Assembly: GCF_005795905.1 (NCBI RefSeq)
Contig: NZ_VAWE01000001.1
Location: forward strand, 5,879,001 to 5,943,000
Direction: 5' to 3'
DNA from: Streptomyces marianii
GTDB taxonomy: Bacteria; Actinomycetota; Actinomycetes; Streptomycetales; Streptomycetaceae
Length of the DNA: 64,000 nucleotides
In this document: one piece after another, positions 1 through 10,000 of the stretch
Position numbering within the stretch: position 1 is the stretch's first letter
How the letters are laid out: each line of letters opens with the position of its first letter
Notes under the pieces: model-generated
What the model was told of the DNA's origin: nothing
Database searches by the model: none
What the model saw: the letters and a program-made list of their open reading frames with translations, nothing else
Position numbers and translations under genes: made by a program

Positions 1-197
1 CCGTCTCGATCTACGAGTACGAGACGCCGGCGGTCGCCGCGAACTGGGTCAAGGAAATGAAGAAGGTCGGCAGCGACTGGCGGCAGGTCGACCGGTTCGC
101 GCTCGCCTGGACGGCGCAGGAGCAGAAGAACACGTCCGACCAGCGGCGCACCGAGCTGGTCGCCGCGCTGGAGAAGCTGACAGCGAGCGAGGACTGA
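1..197 (+). CDS. C-terminal end of an unidentified protein (5' partial)
   Basis: The frame is open from the left edge of the window and ends at a TGA, giving about 64 visible residues that finish in a charged, probably helical tail (KKVGSDWRQVDRFALAW and ALEKLTASED). Codon use has the strong third-position GC bias of the neighbouring genes, so it is very likely coding. No family was recognised from this fragment, and its start and domains lie outside the window. It is convergent with the large secreted protein that follows, and two hairpins separate them. Confidence 0.6.
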   Translation, partial: VSIYEYETPAVAANWVKEMKKVGSDWRQVDRFALAWTAQEQKNTSDQRRTELVAALEKLTASED

Positions 198-214
198 CCG
201 ACTGCCGCTGTCTG

Positions 215-246
215 GCCCGGCCGCAACGCCACCACGACGGCCGGGC
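215..246 (+). terminator. Hairpin terminator after the first partial gene
   Basis: A 9-bp perfect stem (GCCCGGCCG / CGGCCGGGC) with a 14-nt loop begins 18 bp after the stop codon. There is no T-tract, which is usual for actinomycete terminators. Confidence 0.6.
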
Positions 247-278
247 TTCGTACTCGTGGCCGTATGTGAGATGGGGTG

Positions 279-308
279 AGCCCCCGGCGCCGAGTGGTGC
301 CGGGGGCT
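279..308. terminator. Hairpin terminator between convergent genes
   Basis: A 10-bp perfect stem (AGCCCCCGGC / GCCGGGGGCT) with a 10-nt loop lies 26 bp beyond the stop of the minus-strand DNRLRE/FG-GAP gene. It probably ends that transcript and backs up the terminator of the convergent gene. Confidence 0.6.
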
Positions 309-333
309 CGGTGTCGTCAGCGGGCGGCCGGGA

Positions 334-3300
334 TCAGCCGAACGCCTTGACAGTGCTCCAGTCGGTGGACAGGACCGTCTTGACCGGGGCGTTGGTGTCG
401 GTGGTGGACGGGTTGTACAGCTTCATGTTGCCGGTGGCGCCTTCGCGGGCCCACATGTCCGGGACGCCGTCCTTGTTGACGTCCGGGATACCGATCACGG
501 CCGTGATGTTGGTCGCGGTCCAGTTCGTGCCGAACCGGACGTCGCCGTTGACCGAGTTGGCCGCCAGCTTGATCGACTCGAGGTCGACGCTGCCGGCGAC
601 CGCGCCGGGCTTGCCGTGGCGGACGTACATGTTGCCGTTGGACACGTTCCGCCACAGCAGGTCGGGCGTGTTGTCCTTGTTCATGTCCGCGATGTTGACG
701 ATGTCGCGAGCGGTGGTGGCCCAGGCGGTGCCCTCCATGAGCGTGGCGGACTGGAAGCTGCCGCCGGTGTAGCCGGAGAGGATCCAGAACGCGGTGCCCG
801 CGCGCAGGGCGATGTCCGGGTGCTTGTCACCCGTGATGTCGCCGATCGCCTTCATCTGCGTCCACGTGGACGGCGCCGGGGCGTTGGACGGCAGCCGGAT
901 CTTCATGCGCTGGTCGACGTTGAAGGTGCCGTAGCCGTCGCCCGGGTAGAGCCAGAACTGCTTGTCCGGGGTGACGGCGAACAGGTCGGTTGACCCGTCG
1001 CCCGGGTAGATGTCGTCGTAGTGCGCGATCAGCGACGGCGTGCCCGCGGTGTTGATCCAGTGGTTCGCCGGGTCGACCTTCTTGCCGGCGGTGACGTACG
1101 AGCCGGACAGGCAGTTGTAGAGCTCACCGCCGGTGCCGGGGACGGTCGGGTCGGCGGGGGCGCCGACGCAGTTCCGCAGCCTGCCGTCCGCGTAGAGGAC
1201 GAGCAGGTCGGGGATGTTGTCGCCACCCGTGTCCATCGGTCCGTCGGCGGCGTCACGCGGGGGCAGGTAGAACTTGTAGTCGCCGCGAATGCTCTGGTTG
1301 CCGTTGACGTCGTAGGCGTAGACGGTGATCGTCACCGGTCCCGCGTGCGGCGGGGTGACGTTCGTGAGGGTGACCTTGCCGTTGACCGGGGTCGGCGCGT
1401 CGACGTAGCCGTTGCCCTCGAAGGCGTAACGGAACTTGGAGGCGCCGGCGGCGGTGAAGGTGAAGTCACCGGGCTTGCCGAAGTTCACCGCCGCCCACGT
1501 CTTGCCGTCGTCGGTGGCCTCGGTGAACACCGTGCTGGTGATGTCCGGCTGCGGCGGGGCGATCGGGTCGACGGTGATCTGGCACGGCTCGCTGCCGTTC
1601 GGGAAGAAGGACGAGGTGGAGCCCGCGTCCGGGTACGTCGAGTCCTCGGACCGTACGTCCCACTTGAACAGCGTGTTCGCCGTGAGGCCCGTCAGCAGCG
1701 GATCGGTGGCCTCGATGACCATCTGGCCGTAGCCCGTGGAGGTCGGGGTGGCGACGTACTCCTTCTTGGTGGCGCTGCCGTCCTTCCAGAAGCGGAAGCG
1801 CAGCTTCGGCGGAGCGCCGTCCGGGTCGGAGCCCTTGGCCTTCAGCGTGATGGTCGTACGGCCGATCAGCGTGCTGGCGGTCGGGCCCGGCACGCACGCA
1901 CCGCCCGGCGAGGACGTGCCGGAGGTCGGCTGGTTCGGCGGGCGGTTGAACTCGCCTTCGATCCGGGCACCGGTCGCGGCGAACTTGCGCCAGGTCTGGG
2001 TGTCGGTCTCGGACGTGGCCCGCATGCCGAGGGTGATGTTCGACCAGCCCTTGTCGGCGGCCTCCTGGGCCGCCGAGGTCACGGTGAACGACTCCCACGC
2101 GTCCGGGCAGGACGAGGACCAGCCGTGCGCGAAGGACTTCTTGTGCAGCACCCTCGACCAGCTCGGCTGCGCGTTCCACGTCGTACCCGAGGAGATGCCG
2201 CCCGTCAGCCAGAACTCCATCTGACGGGCGGTGCAGGACCAGGAGTGGTTGTTCACGATCTTGAACGTGGCCCAGTCGAACTTGGCGCCCTCGTAGCTGG
2301 TGGAGAACCTCATCCGCCAGAAGGAGCGGGCCAGACCGCCGGTGTCGCTCTCGTAGCCCACGCGGGCGTCGGAGGTGCCGGAGGAGAAGTTCGTACCGTT
2401 CCAGAAGCTGGAGTTCGGGTACTTCTTGTACGCCACGGTCCAGGCGAGCCAGTCGCTGTTGAGCGGCGGGTCGATGAAGAGCGGGAACTTCGTGTCCTTG
2501 TCGGTGAGCAGGCCCGTGGCCGCGACGTCCAGGTTCAGCGTCGCGGAGCCGGTGCCGTCACCCTCGAGGACGATGGGGAGCTGGGCGGACTTCGCGCCCG
2601 GCTCGATGCCCGTCAGGCCCGACAGCTTCAGCACGTCGGCCGTGGTGGCCACGGAGGTGCGCTGCGGCGTGCCCGGGGGCAGCTCGGGGTCGCGGCCGGC
2701 CGAGTCCCAGGCGAACGGGGTCGGGATGCTGCCGGCCTCCTTGCCGTCCTTGCCGAGGACCTGGATCCGGTTGGCCTTCGTGTCCTGCCGGAACACGGCC
2801 GTCTTCGAGCGCAGCCCGTACGAGACGGTCGCGAGGTCCTTGTTCTGCGCGGCCTGCTCGTCCTTGACGATGAGGAGCTGGCCGAAGCCGCCCTCGGCGC
2901 GCACGACCAGCAGCAGGTCGACACCCGGGAACACCTCGGGGTAGAGGGCGCGCGGGCCGTCGAGCACCGGCTCGGGCAGGGTGCCCGGCCAGGTGTACGC
3001 GACGGTGTGGCCGTTCAGGTCGACCTCGGCGAGGACGGTCTCGCCGGCCAGCGGGGCGCGGACGTACGAACGGTCGGCGCGGTCCGCGGACCGGGTACCG
3101 CCGGCGAAACGCACCGGCACGACCGCGTTCACCGGACGGATGCTCAGCGAACCGGCACCCTTCGTCCGGCGCAGCGTGGTGTCGATCGGCGCCCACTTGC
3201 CCTGGGCGTTCTTCGCACGCTGCGGCTGGGCGTCGATCTGGGTGCGCATCTTGCCGTTCGGCAGTGCCCAGATGAGCTGGTTCGCGGTGGTCGCCGTGTC

Positions 3301-3537
3301 GACGAGCACCTTCTTACCGGTACGCCGGGCTTCCGCTGCTGCGGCGGCCTCGTCGCGCGGGCCGACCTTCGCCGGTCTCGCGTCGGTCGTCCCGCCCCCT
3401 TGCGCGGTTGGCGGGGCATCGGGCTGCCACCAGGGCAGCAGGGCTGTGGTGAGTGCGGCCAGGACGAGGCCGAGAGTGAGACTCAGCCTGGTGCGTGTGC
3501 GCACGAATGGGCTGAGGAAACGAGGCGGCGCGGGCAC
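334..3537 (-). CDS. Exported DNRLRE-type / FG-GAP (VCBS) repeat surface protein
   Basis: A predicted exported protein of 1067 residues. The N-terminus has Arg residues followed by a hydrophobic stretch (about 18-36) that fits a signal peptide or anchor. A domain at about 350-530, rich in Trp and Ser, resembles the DNRLRE modules of actinomycete surface proteins. Residues 540-770 look like two Ig/fibronectin-like modules. The last 290 residues hold FG-GAP/VCBS-type repeats with calcium-loop signatures (DNIPD, DKHPD, MNKDNTPD, VNKDGVPD). No catalytic motif was seen, so adhesion or cell-surface scaffolding is the inference. The start is a GTG preceded by GGGAG at normal distance. It is divergent from the RHS toxin gene and shares a 490-bp AT-richer region with it, so the two may be co-regulated or act together at the surface. 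The domain names come from family resemblance only. Confidence 0.85.
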   Translation of the reverse strand: MPAPPRFLSPFVRTRTRLSLTLGLVLAALTTALLPWWQPDAPPTAQGGGTTDARPAKVGPRDEAAAAAEARRTGKKVLVDTATTANQLIWALPNGKMRTQIDAQPQRAKNAQGKWAPIDTTLRRTKGAGSLSIRPVNAVVPVRFAGGTRSADRADRSYVRAPLAGETVLAEVDLNGHTVAYTWPGTLPEPVLDGPRALYPEVFPGVDLLLVVRAEGGFGQLLIVKDEQAAQNKDLATVSYGLRSKTAVFRQDTKANRIQVLGKDGKEAGSIPTPFAWDSAGRDPELPPGTPQRTSVATTADVLKLSGLTGIEPGAKSAQLPIVLEGDGTGSATLNLDVAATGLLTDKDTKFPLFIDPPLNSDWLAWTVAYKKYPNSSFWNGTNFSSGTSDARVGYESDTGGLARSFWRMRFSTSYEGAKFDWATFKIVNNHSWSCTARQMEFWLTGGISSGTTWNAQPSWSRVLHKKSFAHGWSSSCPDAWESFTVTSAAQEAADKGWSNITLGMRATSETDTQTWRKFAATGARIEGEFNRPPNQPTSGTSSPGGACVPGPTASTLIGRTTITLKAKGSDPDGAPPKLRFRFWKDGSATKKEYVATPTSTGYGQMVIEATDPLLTGLTANTLFKWDVRSEDSTYPDAGSTSSFFPNGSEPCQITVDPIAPPQPDITSTVFTEATDDGKTWAAVNFGKPGDFTFTAAGASKFRYAFEGNGYVDAPTPVNGKVTLTNVTPPHAGPVTITVYAYDVNGNQSIRGDYKFYLPPRDAADGPMDTGGDNIPDLLVLYADGRLRNCVGAPADPTVPGTGGELYNCLSGSYVTAGKKVDPANHWINTAGTPSLIAHYDDIYPGDGSTDLFAVTPDKQFWLYPGDGYGTFNVDQRMKIRLPSNAPAPSTWTQMKAIGDITGDKHPDIALRAGTAFWILSGYTGGSFQSATLMEGTAWATTARDIVNIADMNKDNTPDLLWRNVSNGNMYVRHGKPGAVAGSVDLESIKLAANSVNGDVRFGTNWTATNITAVIGIPDVNKDGVPDMWAREGATGNMKLYNPSTTDTNAPVKTVLSTDWSTVKAFG

Positions 3538-4026
3538 GGCGGTCTACTCCCGTGTGGACCAGGCGGACAGGACAGCACAGGCAGCCCCCGACGGCAGGCC
3601 GCGGGACACAAGGCGCGCACACGATCACACGATCAACATGATCCGTCTACATGTAAGAGTGTTGTAAACATGTTATGTGGAGTTGGCGAGCGCCTGATGT
3701 TCGGTCACCAGCGTTGTATCTGCGGCTTTTGATCACCTGTTATGGCATGGATGAAGGGAATCCCGCCGCTTAACCTGAGAGATCATCTGATCCGCTGATC
3801 TGTGCGGTTATATCGCGTGAGGCAACTCACGAGAGCGGCGGTCCGCGCCCCTGCCCCGATCTTGAAGCATGTGGCGCTCATGACAGAGAGTGCGCACGCA
3901 CGCGCCTGATGCAGACGCGTGCTCTTTGGTGTTTCCGCACCTCCGTTGTCTTGTTCGTCTGGGTGGGAGTCGACGCGCATGCGTGCTTCAGGTCCACTGT
4001 CATGGCTGGGGCGGGGACGCCTGGCC
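3538..4026. promoter_or_regulatory. Divergent intergenic region between the FG-GAP protein and the RHS toxin
   Basis: This gap is the most AT-rich part of the left arm. Around 3610-3680 there are palindromic words (ACATGT, AACATGTT) and at 3775-3815 a cluster of GATC words. It must carry the promoters of both large genes. No -10/-35 pair was strong enough to assign. An upstream in-frame ATG at 3979 with GGGAG nine bases before it is an alternative start for the RHS gene. Confidence 0.5.
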
Positions 4027-7000
4027 ATGACAGAGTCACAACGACGGCGCCGTCGGCGAAGCCGCACGGCGACCGTCCTTTTGTTGTCATCGATATTGAC
4101 GGTGACGAGTCTGGGCTCGCAGGCCCTGGCGGTGCCCGGCGACGGGATGTCCCGTGAGGAGACGACCTCTGAGGTCGACCTCCCCGACATTCCGCCGAGC
4201 ACCACGCTCGCCGACAACGCGCAGGCTCCGAAGACGCTGAGCACGGCGCCGGAGAACCCGATCACGGCCTACGCACCGGTCGCCACGGACCCCTGGGCGG
4301 CGGATGCCGGCCAGGCGGACCCGTCGACGGCCACGCCGGGCACCACGGTCCAGGTCAAGAACACGACCACCCAGGCGCTCCTGCCGGTCGGTGTCGGTGT
4401 GCCAGTGGGTCAGGACCCGGCGACCATCGCCGGTGACTGGCAGGTCGCCGTCAAGGCGACGACCACGTCCGAGGACACCGGCGTGCCCGGCATGATCATG
4501 GAGATCGTGCCGCCGGTGACGGCGGACCCGACGGCGCGGGTGGTCGTCGACGTCGACACGACCGCCTTCGAGGACCGCTACGGTCAGCTTGCCGCCGAGC
4601 GCTTCGGTCTCGTCCTGCTGCCCAGCTGCGTCATCGACTCCCCGGAGACCGGCGACTGTGCGCCGGACACGGGCATCCAGACCATGTCGGTCGGGGACGA
4701 GCCGGACGTCGAGGTCGAGCGGCTGCGCAGCACCGTCAAGGAGGTGCCGGCGGCCAAGACCAAGCTGAAGGCGACGTCCGGCAAGACCAAGAACGCCGCG
4801 ACCCGCCAGATCCTCTCCGGCACGGTTCCGGTCGCGAACCTGCTGCCGGACGAGGACGCCCCGTCGACGGCCTCGGGCGCCTCCGCGCGCAAGGCCGCCT
4901 TCTCGTCGAACGTGGGCGCCTCGGGCCGCCAGGTCGTCGGCGCGATGGACACCGGCTCCTCGGCGTCCGGTGACTTCACCGCCTCGCCGCTGCTGTCCTC
5001 CGGCTCCTGGGCGGCGGGTTCGTCGAACGGTGCCTTCACCTACTCGTACCAGGTGCAGGTCCCGGAGACCGCCGGCGGTCTGATGCCGAAGGTCGCCCTG
5101 TCGTACAACTCGCAGACGGTCGACGGCCGCACCTCGGCGTCGAACAACCAGGCCTCCTGGATCGGCGACGGCTGGGACTACAACGCGGGCTCGATCACCC
5201 GGTCGTACAACAACTGCCGTCAGGACTCCAAGCGGGCCGGGGCGAACAACACCGACCACAAGACCGCCGACCTGTGCTGGGGCTCGGAGAACGCCACCCT
5301 CTCACTGGGCGGCATGACCACCGAGCTGGTCTGGGACAAGGACAAGGGCCCGCTCGGCACCGACGGGAAGCCCGTCGGTCAGTGGTTCACCGCCAACGGT
5401 GACGGCTCGAAGATCGAGCGGCTCAAGGACACGTCCAAGGACCCGCGTTCGGGCGTACTGAAGGACGCGGACGGCGAGTACTGGGTCGTCACGACCAGGG
5501 ACGGCACCCGCTACCACTTCGGTCTGAACAAGCTCCCGGGCTGGTCGGACAACGGCACCGCCGCCGACGACCCGTACACCGACTCCGTCCTCTCGGTGCC
5601 GGTGTACGGCAACCACTCGGGGGAGCCCTGCTACGCGGGCGCGGGGACCACCAACTGGAAGAGCTCCTCCTGCCTCCAGGCCTGGCGGTGGAACCTCGAC
5701 TACGTCGAGGACATCCACGGCAACGCCATGTCCCTCTTCTGGGAGCGCGAGGAGAACTACTACGCGAAGAACTTCTACTTCAAGGGCCCGGTCAAGTACC
5801 ACCGCGGCGGCTACCTGTCGCACATCTACTACGGCCAGCGCAAGGAATCGATCTTCTCCGCGACGGCCCCGGCCCGCGTCGGCTTCACCGTCGCCGAGCG
5901 CTGCTACCCCGAGGCCGGTCTGACCTGCTCGGAAGCGGAGTTCACGGACAAGGACCCGGGCAAGTACCGCATCTGGTACGACACCCCGGCCGACCTGAAC
6001 TGCAAGGCCGTCACCTCGACGTACACCCGCAAGTGCTGGAACGCCGGCCCGACGTTCTGGACCCGCAAGCGCCTGGACAAGATCACCACCTCGGCGCAGC
6101 GTCGTACCGACACCACCGCGCGCCAGGTCGTCGACGAGTACCAGCTCAAGCAGAGCTTCCCGGTCCTGAAGACCGGCGCCAACACCGCGCTCTGGCTGGA
6201 GTCGATCCAGCGCACCGGCTACGCCCGCAAGGGTTCCACCGACGCCTCGGTGAAGCTGAACGCGGTGCGGTTCGAGTCGAACTCCGACGACATGCCCAAC
6301 CGCGTTTACCGCGGCAGCGCCGCGACGGATCCGCGACCCGGCTTCTCGCGTCTGCGCATCGCGCGTGTCGTCAACGAGTACGGCGGCGAGACGATCGTCA
6401 CCTACAAGCCCCGCGAGACCGCGTGCCAGGACAGCACGAACCTGCCGGGCAAGACCGAGACCGCCGCGCTGAAGTCCAACACCCGTCTCTGCTACCCGGT
6501 GTTCTGGCACCCGGACGCCGAGATCGAGGACATCGACTGGTTCAACAAGTACGTCGTCGACACGATCGAGGAGCTGCCGAACGTCGACGGCTCGTACTCG
6601 ACGCTGACCGGGTACGACTACAAGAACGCCGGCTGGAAGCTGGCCGAGGCCGAGTTCACGAAGAAGTCCACCCGGACCTACTCGCAGTTCGCCGGCTTCG
6701 AGCAGACCACGGTCACCACGGGCGAGCGCAAGGCCACGGCCGACAGTGGTGAGGGCACCAGCCCCGCCGAGGAGATCCCCGGCGTCGACGGCCCGAAGAC
6801 CAAGGCCGTCACCCGCTTCTACCGCGGCATGGGCGACACCGTCCCCATGAAGGACGTCCACGGCAACACGATCACGTACAACGGCCAGCCCGTGTACGAC
6901 CGTGACGCCTTCGCCGGCCGCATCGCCGAGGAGCTCTCCTACTCCAACGCGACGGACGCGGACACCAACTGGCTGACCCGCAGCATCACCATCCCCGAGG

Positions 7001-10000
7001 CGACCGAGCTCGCCAGCCGCGACCTCGGCGACGGGCTCAAGCCGCTGAAGGCGTGGCGGGTCACGGAGCCTGAGGAGATCGCGTACACGAAGTCCTCGGG
7101 TGCGGGTGACGACACGCGCACGCTGCGGACGGTCGAGACCAACACGACCTACGAGTCGACGTACGGTCTGCCGACCCTGGTGGAGAGCCTCGGTGACACC
7201 GGTAAGACCGGTGACGAGTCCTGCACCAAGCTCGGGTACCTGCACCGCACGGACAAGAACCTGACCGGTCTGTCGAAGCAGGTCCTGGTCTCGCCGACGA
7301 CGTGCGCGAACGCCAACTGGACGAACCTGTCCACCCTCAGCGGGGCTCAGCGTACGGCCTACGACGGTCAGGCGTTCGACGCGAACCAGACGTCGCTCAT
7401 CGCCACCACCCGTGGCCTGGCCACCGAGTCGTGGTCGCTGAACGGCACCGGCACCGACTTCCAGACCAACGGCACCACCGGCTTCGACTCGATCGGCCGG
7501 GTGATCCGGACGACCGACCCGGAGCAGCTGACCATGCTGACGCCGAAGTCCTCCACGATCAGCTACGAGCCCATCGGGCCGGCCACGGGCCAGGTCTTCA
7601 AGGTCACCACGACCAACGAGCTCGGCCACAGCCAGATCCAGGAGCTGGAGCCGGGACGCGCCACCACGGTCAAGACCACGGACCCCAACGGGAACGTCAG
7701 CGAGGCGCTGTTCGACCCGCTGGGCCGTCTCGCCGAGGCCTGGGCCGCGGGCCGCACCCCGGCCGCGGGCGCCGTGCCGGACTTCAAGGCCGAGTACACG
7801 ATCCCGCAGGAGGAGCCCGACCCGAACGACCCCAACGGCGGCAAGGTCCGCAAGCCTCCGTACGTCACCACGTACGCGCGTGGTTACGAGGACCGGGTCG
7901 AGAAGTCCGTCACGATCTACGACGGTCTGGGCCGGGAGCGCCAGTCCCAAGAGCAGGCGGACGGCGGCGGCCGTCTGATCACCGACACGCTGTACAACCG
8001 CGCCGGTGAGATCTACCAGACCAACAACGCCTACCTGAACCAGGACGCCCCGAGCGGCGACCTGTTCACCCCGCAGGCGGACACCACCGTCCCGAACATC
8101 ACCCGTTTCAAGTACGACGGTCTCGGCCGCGTGCTCGAGGAGATGCCGGTCCTCAAGGTCAAGCTCACGGGCACGACCGAGGCCATCTCGCAGGAGGTCC
8201 CGGAGAAGGCCGTCCGCTACGAGTACGGCCCGGACTGGTCGAAGGTCATCCAGCCGCAGGGCGACTCGGCCTACCGCGTCTGGACCGACGCGACCGGCCG
8301 CACCGTCCGCACGGACACCTTCAACCCGGCGGCCCCCGGCGGCTTCACGTCGACGCGCTACGAGTACGACACGCAGGGCCAGCCCGTGAAGGCGACCGCC
8401 TCGGCGGACCCGACGCACCCGTGGACCTGGACGTACGACCAGCGCGGCCGCCTGGAGACCACCACCGACCCGGACAGGGGCACGACCCGGATCGAGTACG
8501 ACTCCCTCGACCGTCCGCTGACCACGACCAACGCCCGTGGCGTCAAGGTCTGGAACGGCTACGACGAGTTGTCGCGGCCGATCCAGACGCGTGAGAACAG
8601 CGCCACCGGCAAGGTCCTGACCGACCTCACCTACGACATCGCTCCGGGCGGCAAGGGCATGCCCGCCACCGCCACCCGCTACACGGACGCGCTGGCGTAC
8701 ACGCAGAAGGTCAACGGCTACACGAAGGACTACCAGCCGACCTCGACCACCCTGTCCCTGCCGCAGTCCATCGTCGACACGTGGGGCTTCGCCAAGGACT
8801 ACACGTACGACTACGTGTACTCCGACAACGGCATGCTGAACGAGACCACCCTTCCCGCGGTGGGCAAGTTCGCCAGTGAGAAGCTGATAGTCCGCTACAA
8901 CAAGGACGGCAAGCCGCTCTCGATCTCCGGCAAGGACTGGTACGGCTCCGAGACCGTCTACTCGCCTTACGGCCAGGTGCTCCGTTCCACCCTCGGCGCG
9001 ATGCCGTACCGGGTGTGGACGCAGAACACGTACGACGAGAGCAGCGGTGAGCTCCAGGAGCAGTCGGTCCACCGCGAGAAGGGCGGCCCCAACGACACGA
9101 CCGCCGACAGGACCCTCGTCGGGGGCAACCTGGTCTCGAACCGGGCCTACACCTACGACCCGGCCGGCAACGTCACCACGATCCAGGAGAAGTCCGTCGG
9201 GATCGAGGAGCGTCAGTGCTTCAGCTACGACCCGATGGGTCAGCTGAAGTCCGCCTGGACCAACAAGGAACCGGCGACGCAGGGCTGCACCACGCCGAAG
9301 AACACCGACGGCACGCTCAACGCCGTCTCCGGCACCGACGGCTCCGGCTACTGGCAGGAGTACGAGTACGACCTGCTCGGCAACCGCACCAAGCTCACCG
9401 AGAAGGACCTCTCCGGCGACACCGCCAAGGACGCCGTCAGCACCTACGCCTACGGCAAGGCCGACGGCAGCCAGCCGCACACGCTGACCAAGGTGTCGAA
9501 GACCTACACGACCCCCGCGGGTCAGCAGGTCAAGGCCGAGGCCACGCGTCTGTACGAGCTGACCGGTGAGACCAGGTCGATCACCTCGGTCGAGAACGGT
9601 GACAAGCAGGAACTGACCTGGACCTACGACGGTCAGGTGGACCGGATCACCGGCCAGGGCACCGGTGGCAAGACCCCGTACGTGGGTCTCGGCCAGAAGT
9701 GCCTCGACCTGAAGTCCGGGGTCGCGTCCGCCGGCCAGGCGATCCAGCTGTACGCCTGCAACGGCACGGTGGCGCAGAGCTGGCAGTTCGAGCCGGTTCC
9801 CGGCTCGACGCAGACCCCGCAGACGGACCCGAACCTGGGCACCCTGAAGGTCTACGGCAACTGGTGCCTCCAGCCGGCCGCCAACACGGCGGGCTCCACG
9901 CTCCAGCTGCAGAAGTGCAACGGGACCAGCGCCCAGCACCTGAAGCGCAACGCTTCCGGCCAGCTGATCCACCCCGCCTCCGGAAACCTGTGCCTCGCGG

